Assembly (NCBI RefSeq): GCF_900291015.1
Contig: NZ_OLKL01000033.1
Coordinates: 62,001 to 126,000 of the forward strand
Source of the DNA: Pseudomonas persica
GTDB lineage: Bacteria; Pseudomonadota; Gammaproteobacteria; Pseudomonadales; Pseudomonadaceae
DNA length: 64,000 nucleotides
Direction of reading: 5' to 3'
Shown: positions 7,256 to 14,803 of the stretch, one piece after another
Layout of the letters: the number at the start of each line of letters is the position of its first letter
Numbering within the stretch: the stretch's first letter is position 1
Position numbers and translations under genes: made by a program
Notes under the pieces: generated by a model
The model's database searches: none
Told to the model about the DNA's origin: nothing
What the model saw: the letters and a program-made list of their open reading frames with translations, nothing else

Positions 7256-9538
7256 ATGTCACGTCGATGGCTGGACCCAAGCCTGTTACTGGTCTGCGTC
7301 TTGGCCTTGCTGCTCGGAGGGCTGGCCTATGCCGTGCGACAGCCGGCCTGGGCGGCGCTGACCTGGGCCACCGGCAGCGCGATCATGGCAGTGGTGCTGG
7401 CGGTGGAAATGGCCCAGCGCCTGGCCAGGCGTGAGGCGGGCATTGACCTGATCGCGCTGATGTCGATCGGCGCAGCCTTGGCCCTGGAGCAGATGCTGGT
7501 GGGGGCCGTGGTCGCCCTGATGCTTGCCACGGGCCGTGCGTTGGAGGCTTTCAGCCTGCGTCACGCCGAGCGCGAGTTGCGCGCACTGATCGGCCGGGCG
7601 CCCCAGCGGGCCTGGATTCAGGAGCAAGATGGCCTGCGTGAGGTGCCGGTGGACGAAGTCCGCGCCGGTCAGAGCGTGCTGGTGCGCCTGGGTGAGATCG
7701 TGCCGGTGGACGGGTGCTTGCAGTCTGAGCAGGCGACCCTGGACGAAGCTGCGCTCACCGGTGAATCATTACCCGTCACCCGCCATGCTGGCGAGCTGGT
7801 GGCCAGCGGTGTGACCAACGCAGGTGCGCCACTACTGTTGCTGGCCACACATACCGCAGCGCAAAGCACCTACGCTGGCATCGTGCGACTGGCCGAAGCG
7901 GCACGTCAGTCACGGGCCCCCTTCGTGCGCCTGGCCGACCGCTACGCGCTGGCGTTGATCCCGCTGACATTGCTCATTGCTGCGCTGGCGTGGTGGGCCA
8001 GTGGCGATGTGCAGCGGGTGCTGGCGGTGCTGGTGGTCGCCACGCCTTGCCCGCTGATACTGGCGGTGCCGATTGCCATCATCTCAGGCATTTCGAGGGC
8101 TGCACGGCGCAACATCCTCGTGCGTGACGGCTCGGTGCTCGAAGCTCTGGCCGGCATCCGCCAGGTGTTCCTCGACAAGACCGGTACCTTGACCAGTGGT
8201 CATGCCCAGTTGCAGTCGATCGAGGTGAAGGGGCTGGGCGCGCCTTTGCAGATACTGCAGTTGGCCGCATCGTTGGCCCAGTCATCGACCCATCCGATTG
8301 CTCAGGCCATCGTTCACGCTGCCCGCCTGCGCAACCTGACGCTGACGGCTGCGCAACAGGTGCAGGAAAGCCCTGGCCAAGGGCTTGCCGGGAACGTGCA
8401 AGGCAAAGCCGTGCGCTTGGGCGCACTGGCCTATGTGCAGAACGGGAAGGACGATGGCCGCTGGGCACAGGCGCGCTTGCAGCAACTGGACTACCTGGCC
8501 AACAGCGGCAGTTTCGTGGCGGTTGACGGTGAGTTGAAAGCGGTACTGCGGCTGGCCGATGACCTGCGCCGGGAAACCCCCCAGACACTGCGCCGCCTGC
8601 GGGCGCGTGGAATCGACCAGGTCGTCATGCTCACCGGCGACCGCGCGGAAACGGCGGAAATGGTTGCGCTGGCGGCAGGTATCGACCAGCTTCGCTCAGG
8701 GCTCTCGCCCGAGGACAAGATTCGCCTGGTGCAGGAAGGCTGCCGCACGGCGCCCTCGCTGATGGTCGGCGATGGCATCAACGATGCACCGGCATTGGCG
8801 GCAGCCGATGTCGGGGTTGCCATGGGGGCTTCTGGCGTTACGGCCTCAGCCCAGGCGGCCGGGGTGGTGTTGCTGGTCGATCGGCTCGATCGGTTGGTCG
8901 AGGCCTTGGATATCGCTCGGCATGCCGTGCACATCGCCCGGCAGGGGGTATGGGTTGGCATGAGCCTGTCATTGTTGGCCATGCTGGTCGCTGCCGCCGG
9001 TTACCTGCCCGCGCTGCTGGGGGCAGTGGTGCAGGAAGGTATCGACCTGTTGATCATCGTCAACGCCTTGCGTGCGCTGGGCCCTTTGACGGCCAGGCAA
9101 CGCAGCGGGCTTGCCATCGAGGACCTGGATCGGTTGCAGGATGAACATCGGCAACTCGGCGGCTTGCTGACTGAGCTGAGCCAGATGGCCTGTGACTTCG
9201 CCAAGCGTCCCGTCGAGCAGGCCCGGGCCGACCTGGGCAAACTGGTCACCGCGCTGCATGAGCTTTTGGAGCGGCATGAGCGCGATGACGAGCGTCGATT
9301 GTATCCGCTGCTGAGCCGCTTCATGCCCGGCGAAGATCCACTGTCGGCGATGAGCCATACCCACCGGGAAATTTTCCGTCTAATCCATCTTCTGTCTTGC
9401 ATGAGCCAGGATTTCAACCGGGCAGCAGCGAGCCTGAGCGCTGATGACATCCAGCACCAGCTGATACGCCTGGACACCTTGGCCAAGTTGCACTTCGACC
9501 AGGAAGAAGCCCTGTACCGGTACCTGGATCGACGCTGA
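7256..9538 (+). CDS. P1B-5-like metal-transporting P-type ATPase with C-terminal hemerythrin domain
   Basis: 760 residues. It has no N-terminal metal-binding domain. Membrane helices occur at about 8-50 and 62-92; the actuator loop has TLDEAALTGES. Helix 6 carries the metal-site motif TPCP at 263-266. The phosphorylation motif DKTGT starts at D307, HP occurs in STHPIAQAI, and the hinge is GDGINDAP. The last ~137 residues form a hemerythrin HHE domain (QDEHRQL, LHELLERHERDDER, SHTHREIF, LHFDQEEAL). TPC plus a C-terminal hemerythrin defines subgroup P1B-5, typified by the Fe/Ni exporter Nia of Sinorhizobium meliloti. Export of Fe(II) or Ni(II), perhaps gated by O2 at the diiron site, is inferred. 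Cotranscribed with the lipoprotein. Confidence 0.9.
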   Translation: MSRRWLDPSLLLVCVLALLLGGLAYAVRQPAWAALTWATGSAIMAVVLAVEMAQRLARREAGIDLIALMSIGAALALEQMLVGAVVALMLATGRALEAFSLRHAERELRALIGRAPQRAWIQEQDGLREVPVDEVRAGQSVLVRLGEIVPVDGCLQSEQATLDEAALTGESLPVTRHAGELVASGVTNAGAPLLLLATHTAAQSTYAGIVRLAEAARQSRAPFVRLADRYALALIPLTLLIAALAWWASGDVQRVLAVLVVATPCPLILAVPIAIISGISRAARRNILVRDGSVLEALAGIRQVFLDKTGTLTSGHAQLQSIEVKGLGAPLQILQLAASLAQSSTHPIAQAIVHAARLRNLTLTAAQQVQESPGQGLAGNVQGKAVRLGALAYVQNGKDDGRWAQARLQQLDYLANSGSFVAVDGELKAVLRLADDLRRETPQTLRRLRARGIDQVVMLTGDRAETAEMVALAAGIDQLRSGLSPEDKIRLVQEGCRTAPSLMVGDGINDAPALAAADVGVAMGASGVTASAQAAGVVLLVDRLDRLVEALDIARHAVHIARQGVWVGMSLSLLAMLVAAAGYLPALLGAVVQEGIDLLIIVNALRALGPLTARQRSGLAIEDLDRLQDEHRQLGGLLTELSQMACDFAKRPVEQARADLGKLVTALHELLERHERDDERRLYPLLSRFMPGEDPLSAMSHTHREIFRLIHLLSCMSQDFNRAAASLSADDIQHQLIRLDTLAKLHFDQEEALYRYLDRR

Positions 9539-9563
9539 GCGAGGCGTTCAGTACCTTGCAGGG

Positions 9564-9577
9564 CTGATGAAAATCAA
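9564..9577 (+). promoter_or_regulatory. Anr box (CTGATGAAAATCAA) in front of the GroEL/Usp remnant
   Basis: Nine of ten consensus bases, 71 nt from the ATG at 9649. The regulatory site has outlived the intact gene it served. Confidence 0.65.
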
Positions 9578-9648
9578 GCACCCAACGTGGTGGAGCGGGA
9601 TGCTGGCAGTAGTTGTTCTCTGCCCTGGCTTGAATGGGAGGCAATACC

Positions 9649-9807
9649 ATGCCCCACAGCAAAATCCTGTTCCGCTCGGCAGCGCGGGAGAAAATCCTCA
9701 GTGGTGCCACCCAGCGCCTGAGTGATCAGGCGAACCGATCGTCGGAGGCTAGCATGAGCCACTATCAACGAACATGTCCTGGAGATGCAGCCAGCCGGTG
9801 GACGTGA
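9649..9807 (+). pseudogene. GroEL-type chaperonin, N-terminal remnant
   Basis: With GGGAGG upstream, a 52-residue frame begins MPHSKILFRSAAREKILSGA, matching the N-terminus of alternative GroEL paralogues (KxxxxxAREKMLxG). Homology stops after about 22 residues, where GroEL would read LADAVxVTLGPKG. The rest is unrelated sequence ending in TGA. More than 500 residues of chaperonin are missing, so this is a deletion scar that still has its promoter and ribosome site. Confidence 0.6.
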
Positions 9808-9908
9808 TTGTCATGGGCAGGCCGCTTGCCCGGGGGCTGGACCGACTGTTTGGCAGCACCACGGAGCCTGTGTTGTATCAGATGCCCTGCAATATCCCGG
9901 CGGTGTAA
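9783..9908 (+). pseudogene. Universal stress protein, C-terminal remnant
   Basis: In a frame different from the GroEL scrap, the sequence reads PVDVIVMGRPLARGLDRLFG, then STTEPVLYQMPCNIPAV and stop. This is the conserved end of a Usp domain (DVIVMG, GSTTExVL, PCNILAV). There is no start or N-terminal part. A deletion probably joined a chaperonin gene to a downstream usp gene. Confidence 0.65.
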
Positions 9909-9923
9909 GGCCATGCGTCGGGG

Positions 9924-10883
9924 TCATGCGCCAGCGCCCTGGTGGTTGGCAAACAACTCGGCGACCAGGGCGCTGGTATCGACGATATCCAGCTGCTCCA
10001 GGCATCGCACGGGCAGGCGAAAGGGCGCGATGCTGTCGGCCACCAGTACCCGTTCGAACGCGCCGCTGTCGAACAACTCGCCACCGGTGGTGAACAGGCC
10101 GTGGGTGGCAGCGGCCAGTATGCGGTTGGCTCTGGCCTGCCGGCAAGCTTGGGCAGCACGTAGCAGCGTCTGTCCCGTACTGATCAGGTCGTCGAAGACG
10201 ATGACGGTGCTACCTGCCACGTTACCGACCAGATGTTCGCCGCTCAGGCCCGCCTGCTGACGGTGCTTTTCCATCATGGCCACCGAGACCGGGCGCGCCA
10301 GCAGGTGCGCCAGGACCTGGCGAAACTGCTCGGCGCGTTTGATGCCACCGATATCCGGCGACACGACCGTGACCGCCTGCTCACCGAGTAGCGGGGCCAG
10401 GTGTTGGGCGAATAGCTGGGTGCATTGCAGGTTCCAGCTCGGGATGCGGTAGGCGTTGTCGAAGGCGCTGGGGTTGTGTACGTCCAACGCAACCACGCGG
10501 TCCACGCCGCAGCTTTCCATCAGGCGAGCTACATGGCGGGTAATGGTAGCGTCCTGAAACTCCACCTTGCGGTCTTTGCGGCCATAACATAGGTAGGGCG
10601 TGACAGCCGTCACCTGACTGGCGCCGGCATCCTTGAGCGCGCCACAGAAGAACAGCAACCGGCATAGCTTGTCGTGCGCGCTGTGGTGCGCGTCACCATA
10701 AAGCGAGTGGAAGACGATGACCGATCGACCGTCGACCGATTCGCCAGGCCAGCACTTGTGCTCTCCGTCCTCGTAGTCGCGCTCTTGATGTGCCGACAGC
10801 TTCCAGCCCAGGCGTTGCGCCACGGCATTCCCATAGGCCTGGCTGCCTTGCAAAGCGAACAGTAACGGCGGTGTGTCATTCAT
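9924..10883 (-). CDS. Ribose-phosphate pyrophosphokinase (PRPP synthetase) homologue
   Basis: 319 residues, the normal Prs length. Visible motifs: HSLYGDAHHSAHDKLCRLLF, TPYLCYGRKDRK (the flexible-loop Arg/Lys region), VVALDVHNPSAF, SPDIGGIKRAEQFR and the PRPP loop VIVFDDLISTGQTLLRAA. Prs makes PRPP from ribose 5-phosphate and ATP. This is likely a second, divergent Prs, used at low oxygen. GGAG lies about 8 nt before the ATG. A perfect Anr box is 55 nt upstream, shared with the divergent zinc-ribbon gene. The partner phosphoribosyltransferase at 12682 belongs to the same island. Confidence 0.85.
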   Translation of the reverse strand: MNDTPPLLFALQGSQAYGNAVAQRLGWKLSAHQERDYEDGEHKCWPGESVDGRSVIVFHSLYGDAHHSAHDKLCRLLFFCGALKDAGASQVTAVTPYLCYGRKDRKVEFQDATITRHVARLMESCGVDRVVALDVHNPSAFDNAYRIPSWNLQCTQLFAQHLAPLLGEQAVTVVSPDIGGIKRAEQFRQVLAHLLARPVSVAMMEKHRQQAGLSGEHLVGNVAGSTVIVFDDLISTGQTLLRAAQACRQARANRILAAATHGLFTTGGELFDSGAFERVLVADSIAPFRLPVRCLEQLDIVDTSALVAELFANHQGAGA

Positions 10884-10938
10884 GCCCTGCGCTCCAGAGG
10901 TCTTTCACAGCAACATAAGCTGCATGCAACTGCGCGGT

Positions 10939-10952
10939 TTGATGATTATCAA
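10939..10952. promoter_or_regulatory. Anr box, perfect consensus (TTGATGATTATCAA)
   Basis: Ten of ten bases. It lies between divergent genes, 55 nt from the PRPP synthetase start and 86 nt from the zinc-ribbon start, so it may serve both. Confidence 0.8.
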
Positions 10953-11038
10953 ATCGAGCATAGCCAGCGGGCGGACACTGGGTAGGTCACAGCATGCCAA
11001 GGCCTGCGCCCCCAATACCCTGCACGGAGAGTACGCCC

Positions 11039-11530
11039 ATGGACAAATACCAGAAAAGCCACAAGGACAAACTGTTCAAGCCACATCCGTTCGACCCCTA
11101 TGCCACGCCGCATCGTCCTGCTGGCTGTGCGCGTTGTCCGCAATGTGGCGCTGCCTACCATGGAGGAGAGTGGCACGCCCATGGGGCGACGGGGTCTGGG
11201 CCGGTGGAGTCGATCGTCTGCCCGGCATGCCGACGTATCGAGGACCGTGCCGCTGCCGGACAAGTCCGGGTGTCGGGCCGTTTTCTGGCAACACATGAAG
11301 AAGAGATTCTCCAGCTCATGCGTAACGTTGAGCAACAGGAAAGGCAGACGCATGTCCTTGAGCGCTTGATCGCCATCGACTGTCAGCTGGACCAACTGGT
11401 GGTAACCACCACCGGCACCCACCTGGCCAACCGCATCGGTCACGAGCTTGAGGCCGCCTATGACGGTACGTGCAGCTACCGCTATAGCGACAGCGAAGTG
11501 TACTTGAGTGTCGATTGGCATCGTGACTGA
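11039..11530 (+). CDS. Zinc-ribbon protein of the BCAM0308 type
   Basis: 163 residues, starting MDKYQKSHKDKLFKPHPFDP. Two CxxC knuckles (CPQC and CPAC, about 50 residues apart) make a zinc ribbon, followed by a helical segment and a domain with TTTGTHLANRIGHELEAAYD and YSDSEVYLSVDW. From memory this resembles the family named after BCAM0308 of Burkholderia cenocepacia, a member of the low-oxygen-activated locus; I could not confirm by search. A possible role is RNA or ribosome binding, as the layout recalls NMD3-like proteins. GGAGA lies before the ATG. Confidence 0.7.
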   Translation: MDKYQKSHKDKLFKPHPFDPYATPHRPAGCARCPQCGAAYHGGEWHAHGATGSGPVESIVCPACRRIEDRAAAGQVRVSGRFLATHEEEILQLMRNVEQQERQTHVLERLIAIDCQLDQLVVTTTGTHLANRIGHELEAAYDGTCSYRYSDSEVYLSVDWHRD

Positions 11531-11540
11531 GGTGATGTCG

Positions 11541-11574
11541 CCTGGTTTCACGACAGGGAAGACGTGAAACCAGG
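11541..11574 (+). terminator. Large hairpin after the zinc-ribbon gene
   Basis: CCTGGTTTCACG and CGTGAAACCAGG form a perfect 12-bp stem with a 10-nt loop, 10 nt after the stop codon. No U-tract follows on either strand except weakly, so it may be a bidirectional or RNA-stabilising hairpin. Confidence 0.65.
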
Positions 11575-11585
11575 CGGGCGATCGT

Positions 11586-11690
11586 TCAACCGTGGATCGC
11601 CACAATGCTGGAGTGAACCTTGTACAGGGTTTGCTCGGTAGTACTGCCGACGACCTTGCTCACCCCCTCGTGGTAGAGCGTGCCGCAGCA
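11586..11690 (-). pseudogene. Universal stress protein, C-terminal remnant on the minus strand
   Basis: The frame ends YHEGVSKVVGSTTEQTLYKV followed by HSSIVAIHG and stop, the typical C-terminus of a Usp domain (VGSTTExxL). Upstream the reading frame is unrelated sequence that overlaps the promoter of the next usp gene. It is a third Usp relic in the island and faces the opposite way to the intact usp next to it. Confidence 0.6.
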
Positions 11691-11706
11691 GTGGGGCTCG
11701 ATGGCC

Positions 11707-11720
11707 TTGATATTTATCAA
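11707..11720 (+). promoter_or_regulatory. Anr box, perfect consensus (TTGATATTTATCAA)
   Basis: Ten of ten bases, 69 nt before the usp ATG at 11790. Confidence 0.8.
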
Positions 11721-11789
11721 GATTGGTTGAACGTCAGCTTCGATAATGGCAGCGGTGCGGCGCCCCATATGCGCGTCAGGAGGTGGCTG

Positions 11790-12680
11790 ATGAGCCTGTT
11801 CCGCCGAATTCTTCTGGTCATGACCAAGGTCCAGGCCCATGCCGCGCTGCGTCGGGCCATGGCATTGGCTCAAGCGTCAGGTGCCTCGTTGCACGTACTG
11901 GGCATCCATACGCCCGCCGAAGGTGGCCAGCCCGATCAAGCGCAGCAAGCTTCACAACCGTCAGCCGCGTTTGCGCATTTCAGTGCCGGGCTCAAGGCAT
12001 TGCTCGATGAACAGGCGCCCACAGGGTTGCATACCACCTTCGAGGTGTTGGAAACCGCAACGGCGCGTGACCTCGTACCAGCGTGTATCGCACGCTTTGG
12101 GCCAGACTTGGTGATCAAGGGGCTTCCCGCCAGTCCGGTACTTGGCATGATCGACAAGTCCTCGGTTGACCATGTGTTGCTGTACACGAGCCAGGTGCCG
12201 TTGCAGTTCGTGCCTGCCGATGCCCCGGCCATGCCCGCGAACATTCTGGTCGCCGTGGATGTGGCCAAGGTGGACCTTGCGCAGCAAGCGCTGAACCACG
12301 CGCTAGTGGAGGCGGGTCGGCAACTGGCGAGCGCATGCAACGGGCAGCTCCATCTGCTGTCGGTCTACGACTTGCCCATGGCTATGCTGGCCAATCCCGA
12401 CCTTGCCGCGCCATGGGCGGAGCAAGTGCGCGAGTCGCTCCAGGTACCGTTCTATGAACTGGCCGATATCCATGGCATTCCCTATACGCAGCGCTACTTC
12501 ATCGAAGGTGCGCCGCTGCGCGTTATCCAATCCTTCGTCGCCACGCTGAAGATGGATGTGGTGGTGGTCGGCGTGGTGCAGCCTAGACGCTGGGCCAAGC
12601 TGATCGGCGATACCACCGAACGGCTCGTCAATCATGCGCCGTGCAGCATTCTGACGGTCAGGCCCGCGTCCGCAGGCTGA
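11790..12680 (+). CDS. Tandem-domain universal stress protein
   Basis: 296 residues with two Usp domains, a paralogue of the protein at 2761-3687. Domain 1 begins FRRILLVMTKVQAHAALRRA; domain 2 begins PANILVAVDVAKVDLAQQAL and ends GVVQPRRWAKLIGDTTERLV and PCSILTV. AGGAGG lies just before the ATG. The upstream extension of the frame runs through the Anr box and was rejected. Likely an adenine-nucleotide-binding survival factor made on oxygen limitation. Confidence 0.9.
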   Translation: MSLFRRILLVMTKVQAHAALRRAMALAQASGASLHVLGIHTPAEGGQPDQAQQASQPSAAFAHFSAGLKALLDEQAPTGLHTTFEVLETATARDLVPACIARFGPDLVIKGLPASPVLGMIDKSSVDHVLLYTSQVPLQFVPADAPAMPANILVAVDVAKVDLAQQALNHALVEAGRQLASACNGQLHLLSVYDLPMAMLANPDLAAPWAEQVRESLQVPFYELADIHGIPYTQRYFIEGAPLRVIQSFVATLKMDVVVVGVVQPRRWAKLIGDTTERLVNHAPCSILTVRPASAG

Positions 12681-12681
12681 T

Positions 12682-13254
12682 TCAGGCGATATCGCCGGCT
12701 CGGCCATGGCGAATCACTTCCACGCTGAAATCTGCTTCGAAAGGCGGCACATGACACTCGACGATGTCCTGCTCGGCGACCTGCAGGTGTATACCCACGA
12801 TATGCGCATGCACGGGTTGGTGGCAGACATGGCGGTCAACGAGCACCGCACTGAGTACCTGCCGCGCGCCAAGCTCAGCCAGATAAGCGCAGGTGCGCAG
12901 CAGGGAGTGCCCTTCGTACAGCACGTCATCGACCACCAGCAAAGTGGTGTCGGCCAGATTCAGGTTGGCCAACTCAGGGTTCTCGGTGAGCTGCGTATGG
13001 GCATGCAGGATGCTGAGGTCGTCGGCGTAGCGCTTGACCTTGATCGGGTAGAGCGGCAGTGGCGCGGCCCCGGTCAGTTGCTGCAAGTGCAGTTGCAGGC
13101 GACGCGCCAAAGGCTCCCCACGGCGTTGAATGCCCACCAGTACCATGGGCTGCGTAGGCATGAATGCCAGAGCCTGATGCGCCATGGTACGCAGCACGCT
13201 ATTAAGGTCTTGTTCGTCATACAGGCGAGCGCGTGAGGGGGAGGAGGGGATCAT
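12682..13254 (-). CDS. PyrR-like phosphoribosyltransferase
   Basis: 190 residues. The type I PRTase fold is shown by VLVGIQRRGEPLARRL, the long loop with IKVKRYADDL, and the PRPP-binding motif LLVVDDVLYEGHSLLR. This matches PyrR (bifunctional attenuator/uracil PRTase), which is about 170-180 residues. The chosen start has GGAA upstream; an ATG 30 nt earlier lacks a site. It is convergent with the usp gene. An imperfect Anr box (13316-13329) lies 61 nt upstream. Together with the PRPP synthetase homologue it suggests PRPP or nucleobase salvage under low oxygen. Confidence 0.85.
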   Translation of the reverse strand: MIPSSPSRARLYDEQDLNSVLRTMAHQALAFMPTQPMVLVGIQRRGEPLARRLQLHLQQLTGAAPLPLYPIKVKRYADDLSILHAHTQLTENPELANLNLADTTLLVVDDVLYEGHSLLRTCAYLAELGARQVLSAVLVDRHVCHQPVHAHIVGIHLQVAEQDIVECHVPPFEADFSVEVIRHGRAGDIA

Positions 13255-13315
13255 GATTCTTTTCCGTGGCCGGCCAATGGTCATTGATAATCTACGCCGC
13301 CGCCGCCAGCGCGAC

Positions 13316-13329
13316 TTGATAAATGCCAA
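13316..13329 (-). promoter_or_regulatory. Imperfect Anr box (TTGATAAATGCCAA)
   Basis: Eight of ten consensus bases, 61 nt upstream of the PyrR-like gene. Accepted mainly because position and spacing match the other boxes. Confidence 0.45.
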
Positions 13330-13421
13330 GCACGGGTCATTGTCGATTCAAAGAATTATGTGTTGTTCTAGGGGAGAGCGGCGGAGGCTGTGATAATGGG
13401 GGCAATTACAAGGGCCATGTC

Positions 13422-13835
13422 ATGCTGACCATCTCCAATAACGTGCATCTGCCAGATGCCGAAATCGAACTAACTTACGTCCGCGCGCAAGGCGCGGGTG
13501 GGCAGAATGTCAACAAGGTGTCCAGCGCTGTGCACCTGCGCTTCGACATCCCGGCCTCATCGTTGCCCGAGTTCTACAAGGAGCGGCTGTTGGCGTTGCG
13601 TGACAGTCGCATCACCGGCGACGGTGTGTTGATCATCAAGGGCCAGCAATACCGCACCCAGGAGCAGAACCGTGCTGACGCTCTGGCGCGTCTTGCCGAG
13701 TTGATCATCGCTGCGGGCAAGATCGAGAAGAAACGCCGCCCCACCAAGCCGACCCTTGGCTCGAAGACCCGCCGCCTCGAAGGAAAAGCCAGGCGGAGCA
13801 CTGTCAAGGCGGGTCGGGGAAAGGTGGAGTTCTAG
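13422..13835 (+). CDS. arfB: Alternative ribosome-rescue factor ArfB (YaeJ)
   Basis: 137 residues. The peptidyl-hydrolysis motif GGQ is in [20 protein letters not shown] at about residues 27-29, as in class I release factors, but the codon-reading domain is missing. The C-terminal tail is basic ([21 protein letters not shown]) and would enter the empty mRNA channel of stalled ribosomes. Length and order match E. coli YaeJ (140). The ATG is in GTCATGCTGACC; the ribosome site is weak. It sits outside the run of Anr boxes. Confidence 0.93.
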   Translation: MLTISNNVHLPDAEIELTYVRAQGAGGQNVNKVSSAVHLRFDIPASSLPEFYKERLLALRDSRITGDGVLIIKGQQYRTQEQNRADALARLAELIIAAGKIEKKRRPTKPTLGSKTRRLEGKARRSTVKAGRGKVEF

Positions 13836-13883
13836 AGATGAGGCAGAAGAGGCGTATGTGCTCAAGCGCGAGACCACTCGGAA

Positions 13884-13919
13884 GCCCCAGGTGGCAGGTA
13901 CGCCTGGAGGCCTTTTTCT
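13884..13919 (+). terminator. Rho-independent terminator after arfB
   Basis: GCCCCAGG and CCTGGAGGC pair with one bulged base around a short loop, followed by CTTTTTCT. Confidence 0.6.
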
Positions 13920-14070
13920 AAATGAGGAGGCGGGTTGAGGGGGCGTACGTCGCCTTATCGTCCTCAGCGGCGGTTTAGAAACGCTACCATAGCGCAGTAG
14001 GCCGCCACCTTATGTGCCAATTGGTTGAGATTAAGGACGGTGTTTTTGGCAATCCAGTGTGGGGAACCTG

Positions 14071-14312
14071 ATGCTTCATAAGCAGCTGATCCGGCGTTTA
14101 GACTTGATCACCTTACAGCTCTTTGTAGCTGTACACGAAGAAGGCACGCTGACGCGTGCATCTGCGAGGGAGGCTATTGCGGTATCTGCCGCTAGTAAGC
14201 GTTTGATGGAGCTGGAGGAGGCACTGGGTGTTCCACTTTACTTCCCGCACAGCCAAAGGTATGGATCTCACTGCGGCTGGTGAGACGCTGTTACACCACG
14301 CTCGACGCATCC
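14071..14312 (+). pseudogene. LysR-type regulator, N-terminal remnant (frameshifted, interrupted)
   Basis: The first 64 residues are a LysR winged-helix domain (LDLITLQLFVAVHEEGTLTR, SAASKRLMELEEALGVPLYF). Around 14261 the frame shifts: the first frame ends in a stop at 14283, while the next frame continues MDLTAAGETLLHHARRIL. The gene then stops at about 14312, where an IS3-like element begins. It has both a frameshift and a loss of about 230 C-terminal residues. Confidence 0.75.
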
Positions 14313-14697
14313 TGAATCGCCCTTGGTTTCGTAGACACCTCCAAGCCTCATAATGAGGCCCAAATAGGAGGTGCCATGAGTCGTCAGCGTTACCCCGAAG
14401 AATTCAAGATCGAAGCGGTCAAGCAAGTGACCGAGAAAGGCAAGCCTGTCGCCGATGTCGCCCAGCGCCTGGGCATGTCCGTGCACAGCCTCTACGCCTG
14501 GATCAAGGTCTACAGCAAGCCCCAAGAGCAGCGTCAGCCAGATGACGATCAGCAGGCCGAACTGCGCAAGCTACGCGCCGAACTCAAGCGCGTGACTGAA
14601 GAGCGAGACATCTTAAAGAAGGCCGCCGCGTACTTTGCCAAGGAGTGCGGCTGAAGTACGCCTTCATCAAGAAGCACTCGACTGATTTTCGGGGGGG
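14313..14697 (+). mobile_element. Truncated IS3-family insertion sequence
   Basis: The left end is placed at TGAATCGCCCTTGG, inside the LysR remnant. The element keeps a complete OrfA and only about 15 codons of OrfB (LKYAFIKKHSTDF), then breaks off at a run of eight G. The right inverted repeat and all of the DDE catalytic domain are missing, so it cannot move by itself. The left boundary is estimated from where LysR similarity ends. Confidence 0.7.
14376..14654 (+). CDS. IS3-family transposase OrfA
   Basis: 92 residues: an HTH domain (YPEEFKIEAVKQVTEKGKPV, VAQRLGMSVHSLYAWIKVYS) and a C-terminal leucine-zipper-like helix (LRKLRAELKRVTEERDILKK). OrfA binds the IS ends and joins OrfB by a -1 frameshift. 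AGGAGGTGCC precedes the ATG. OrfB is truncated after a few codons, so no active transposase is possible. Confidence 0.88.
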   Translation: MSRQRYPEEFKIEAVKQVTEKGKPVADVAQRLGMSVHSLYAWIKVYSKPQEQRQPDDDQQAELRKLRAELKRVTEERDILKKAAAYFAKECG

Positions 14698-14733
14698 GCT
14701 GGTGACATATGGGCGGGCACTTACAGATACGTA

Positions 14734-14761
14734 ATTTAACATAATGCACATTATGCGCTTC
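14734..14761 (-). other. dif: XerCD dif-like recombination site
   Basis: Read on the minus strand the 28 bp has an 11-bp arm GAAGCGCATAA, a 6-bp centre TGTGCA and an 11-bp arm TTATGTTAAAT. I count 24 of 28 bases identical to E. coli dif (arms GGTGCGCATAA and TTATGTTAAAT, centre TGTATA), with the XerD arm perfect. It could be the chromosome dimer-resolution site, marking the replication terminus, or a dif-type attachment site of an integrated element. The site sits between the IS3 scrap and the yidD cassette. Confidence 0.72.
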
Positions 14762-14803
14762 TTCGTATGGAGCTACCGGGGCCGTGGGTGAGCAGATTTT
14801 AAG

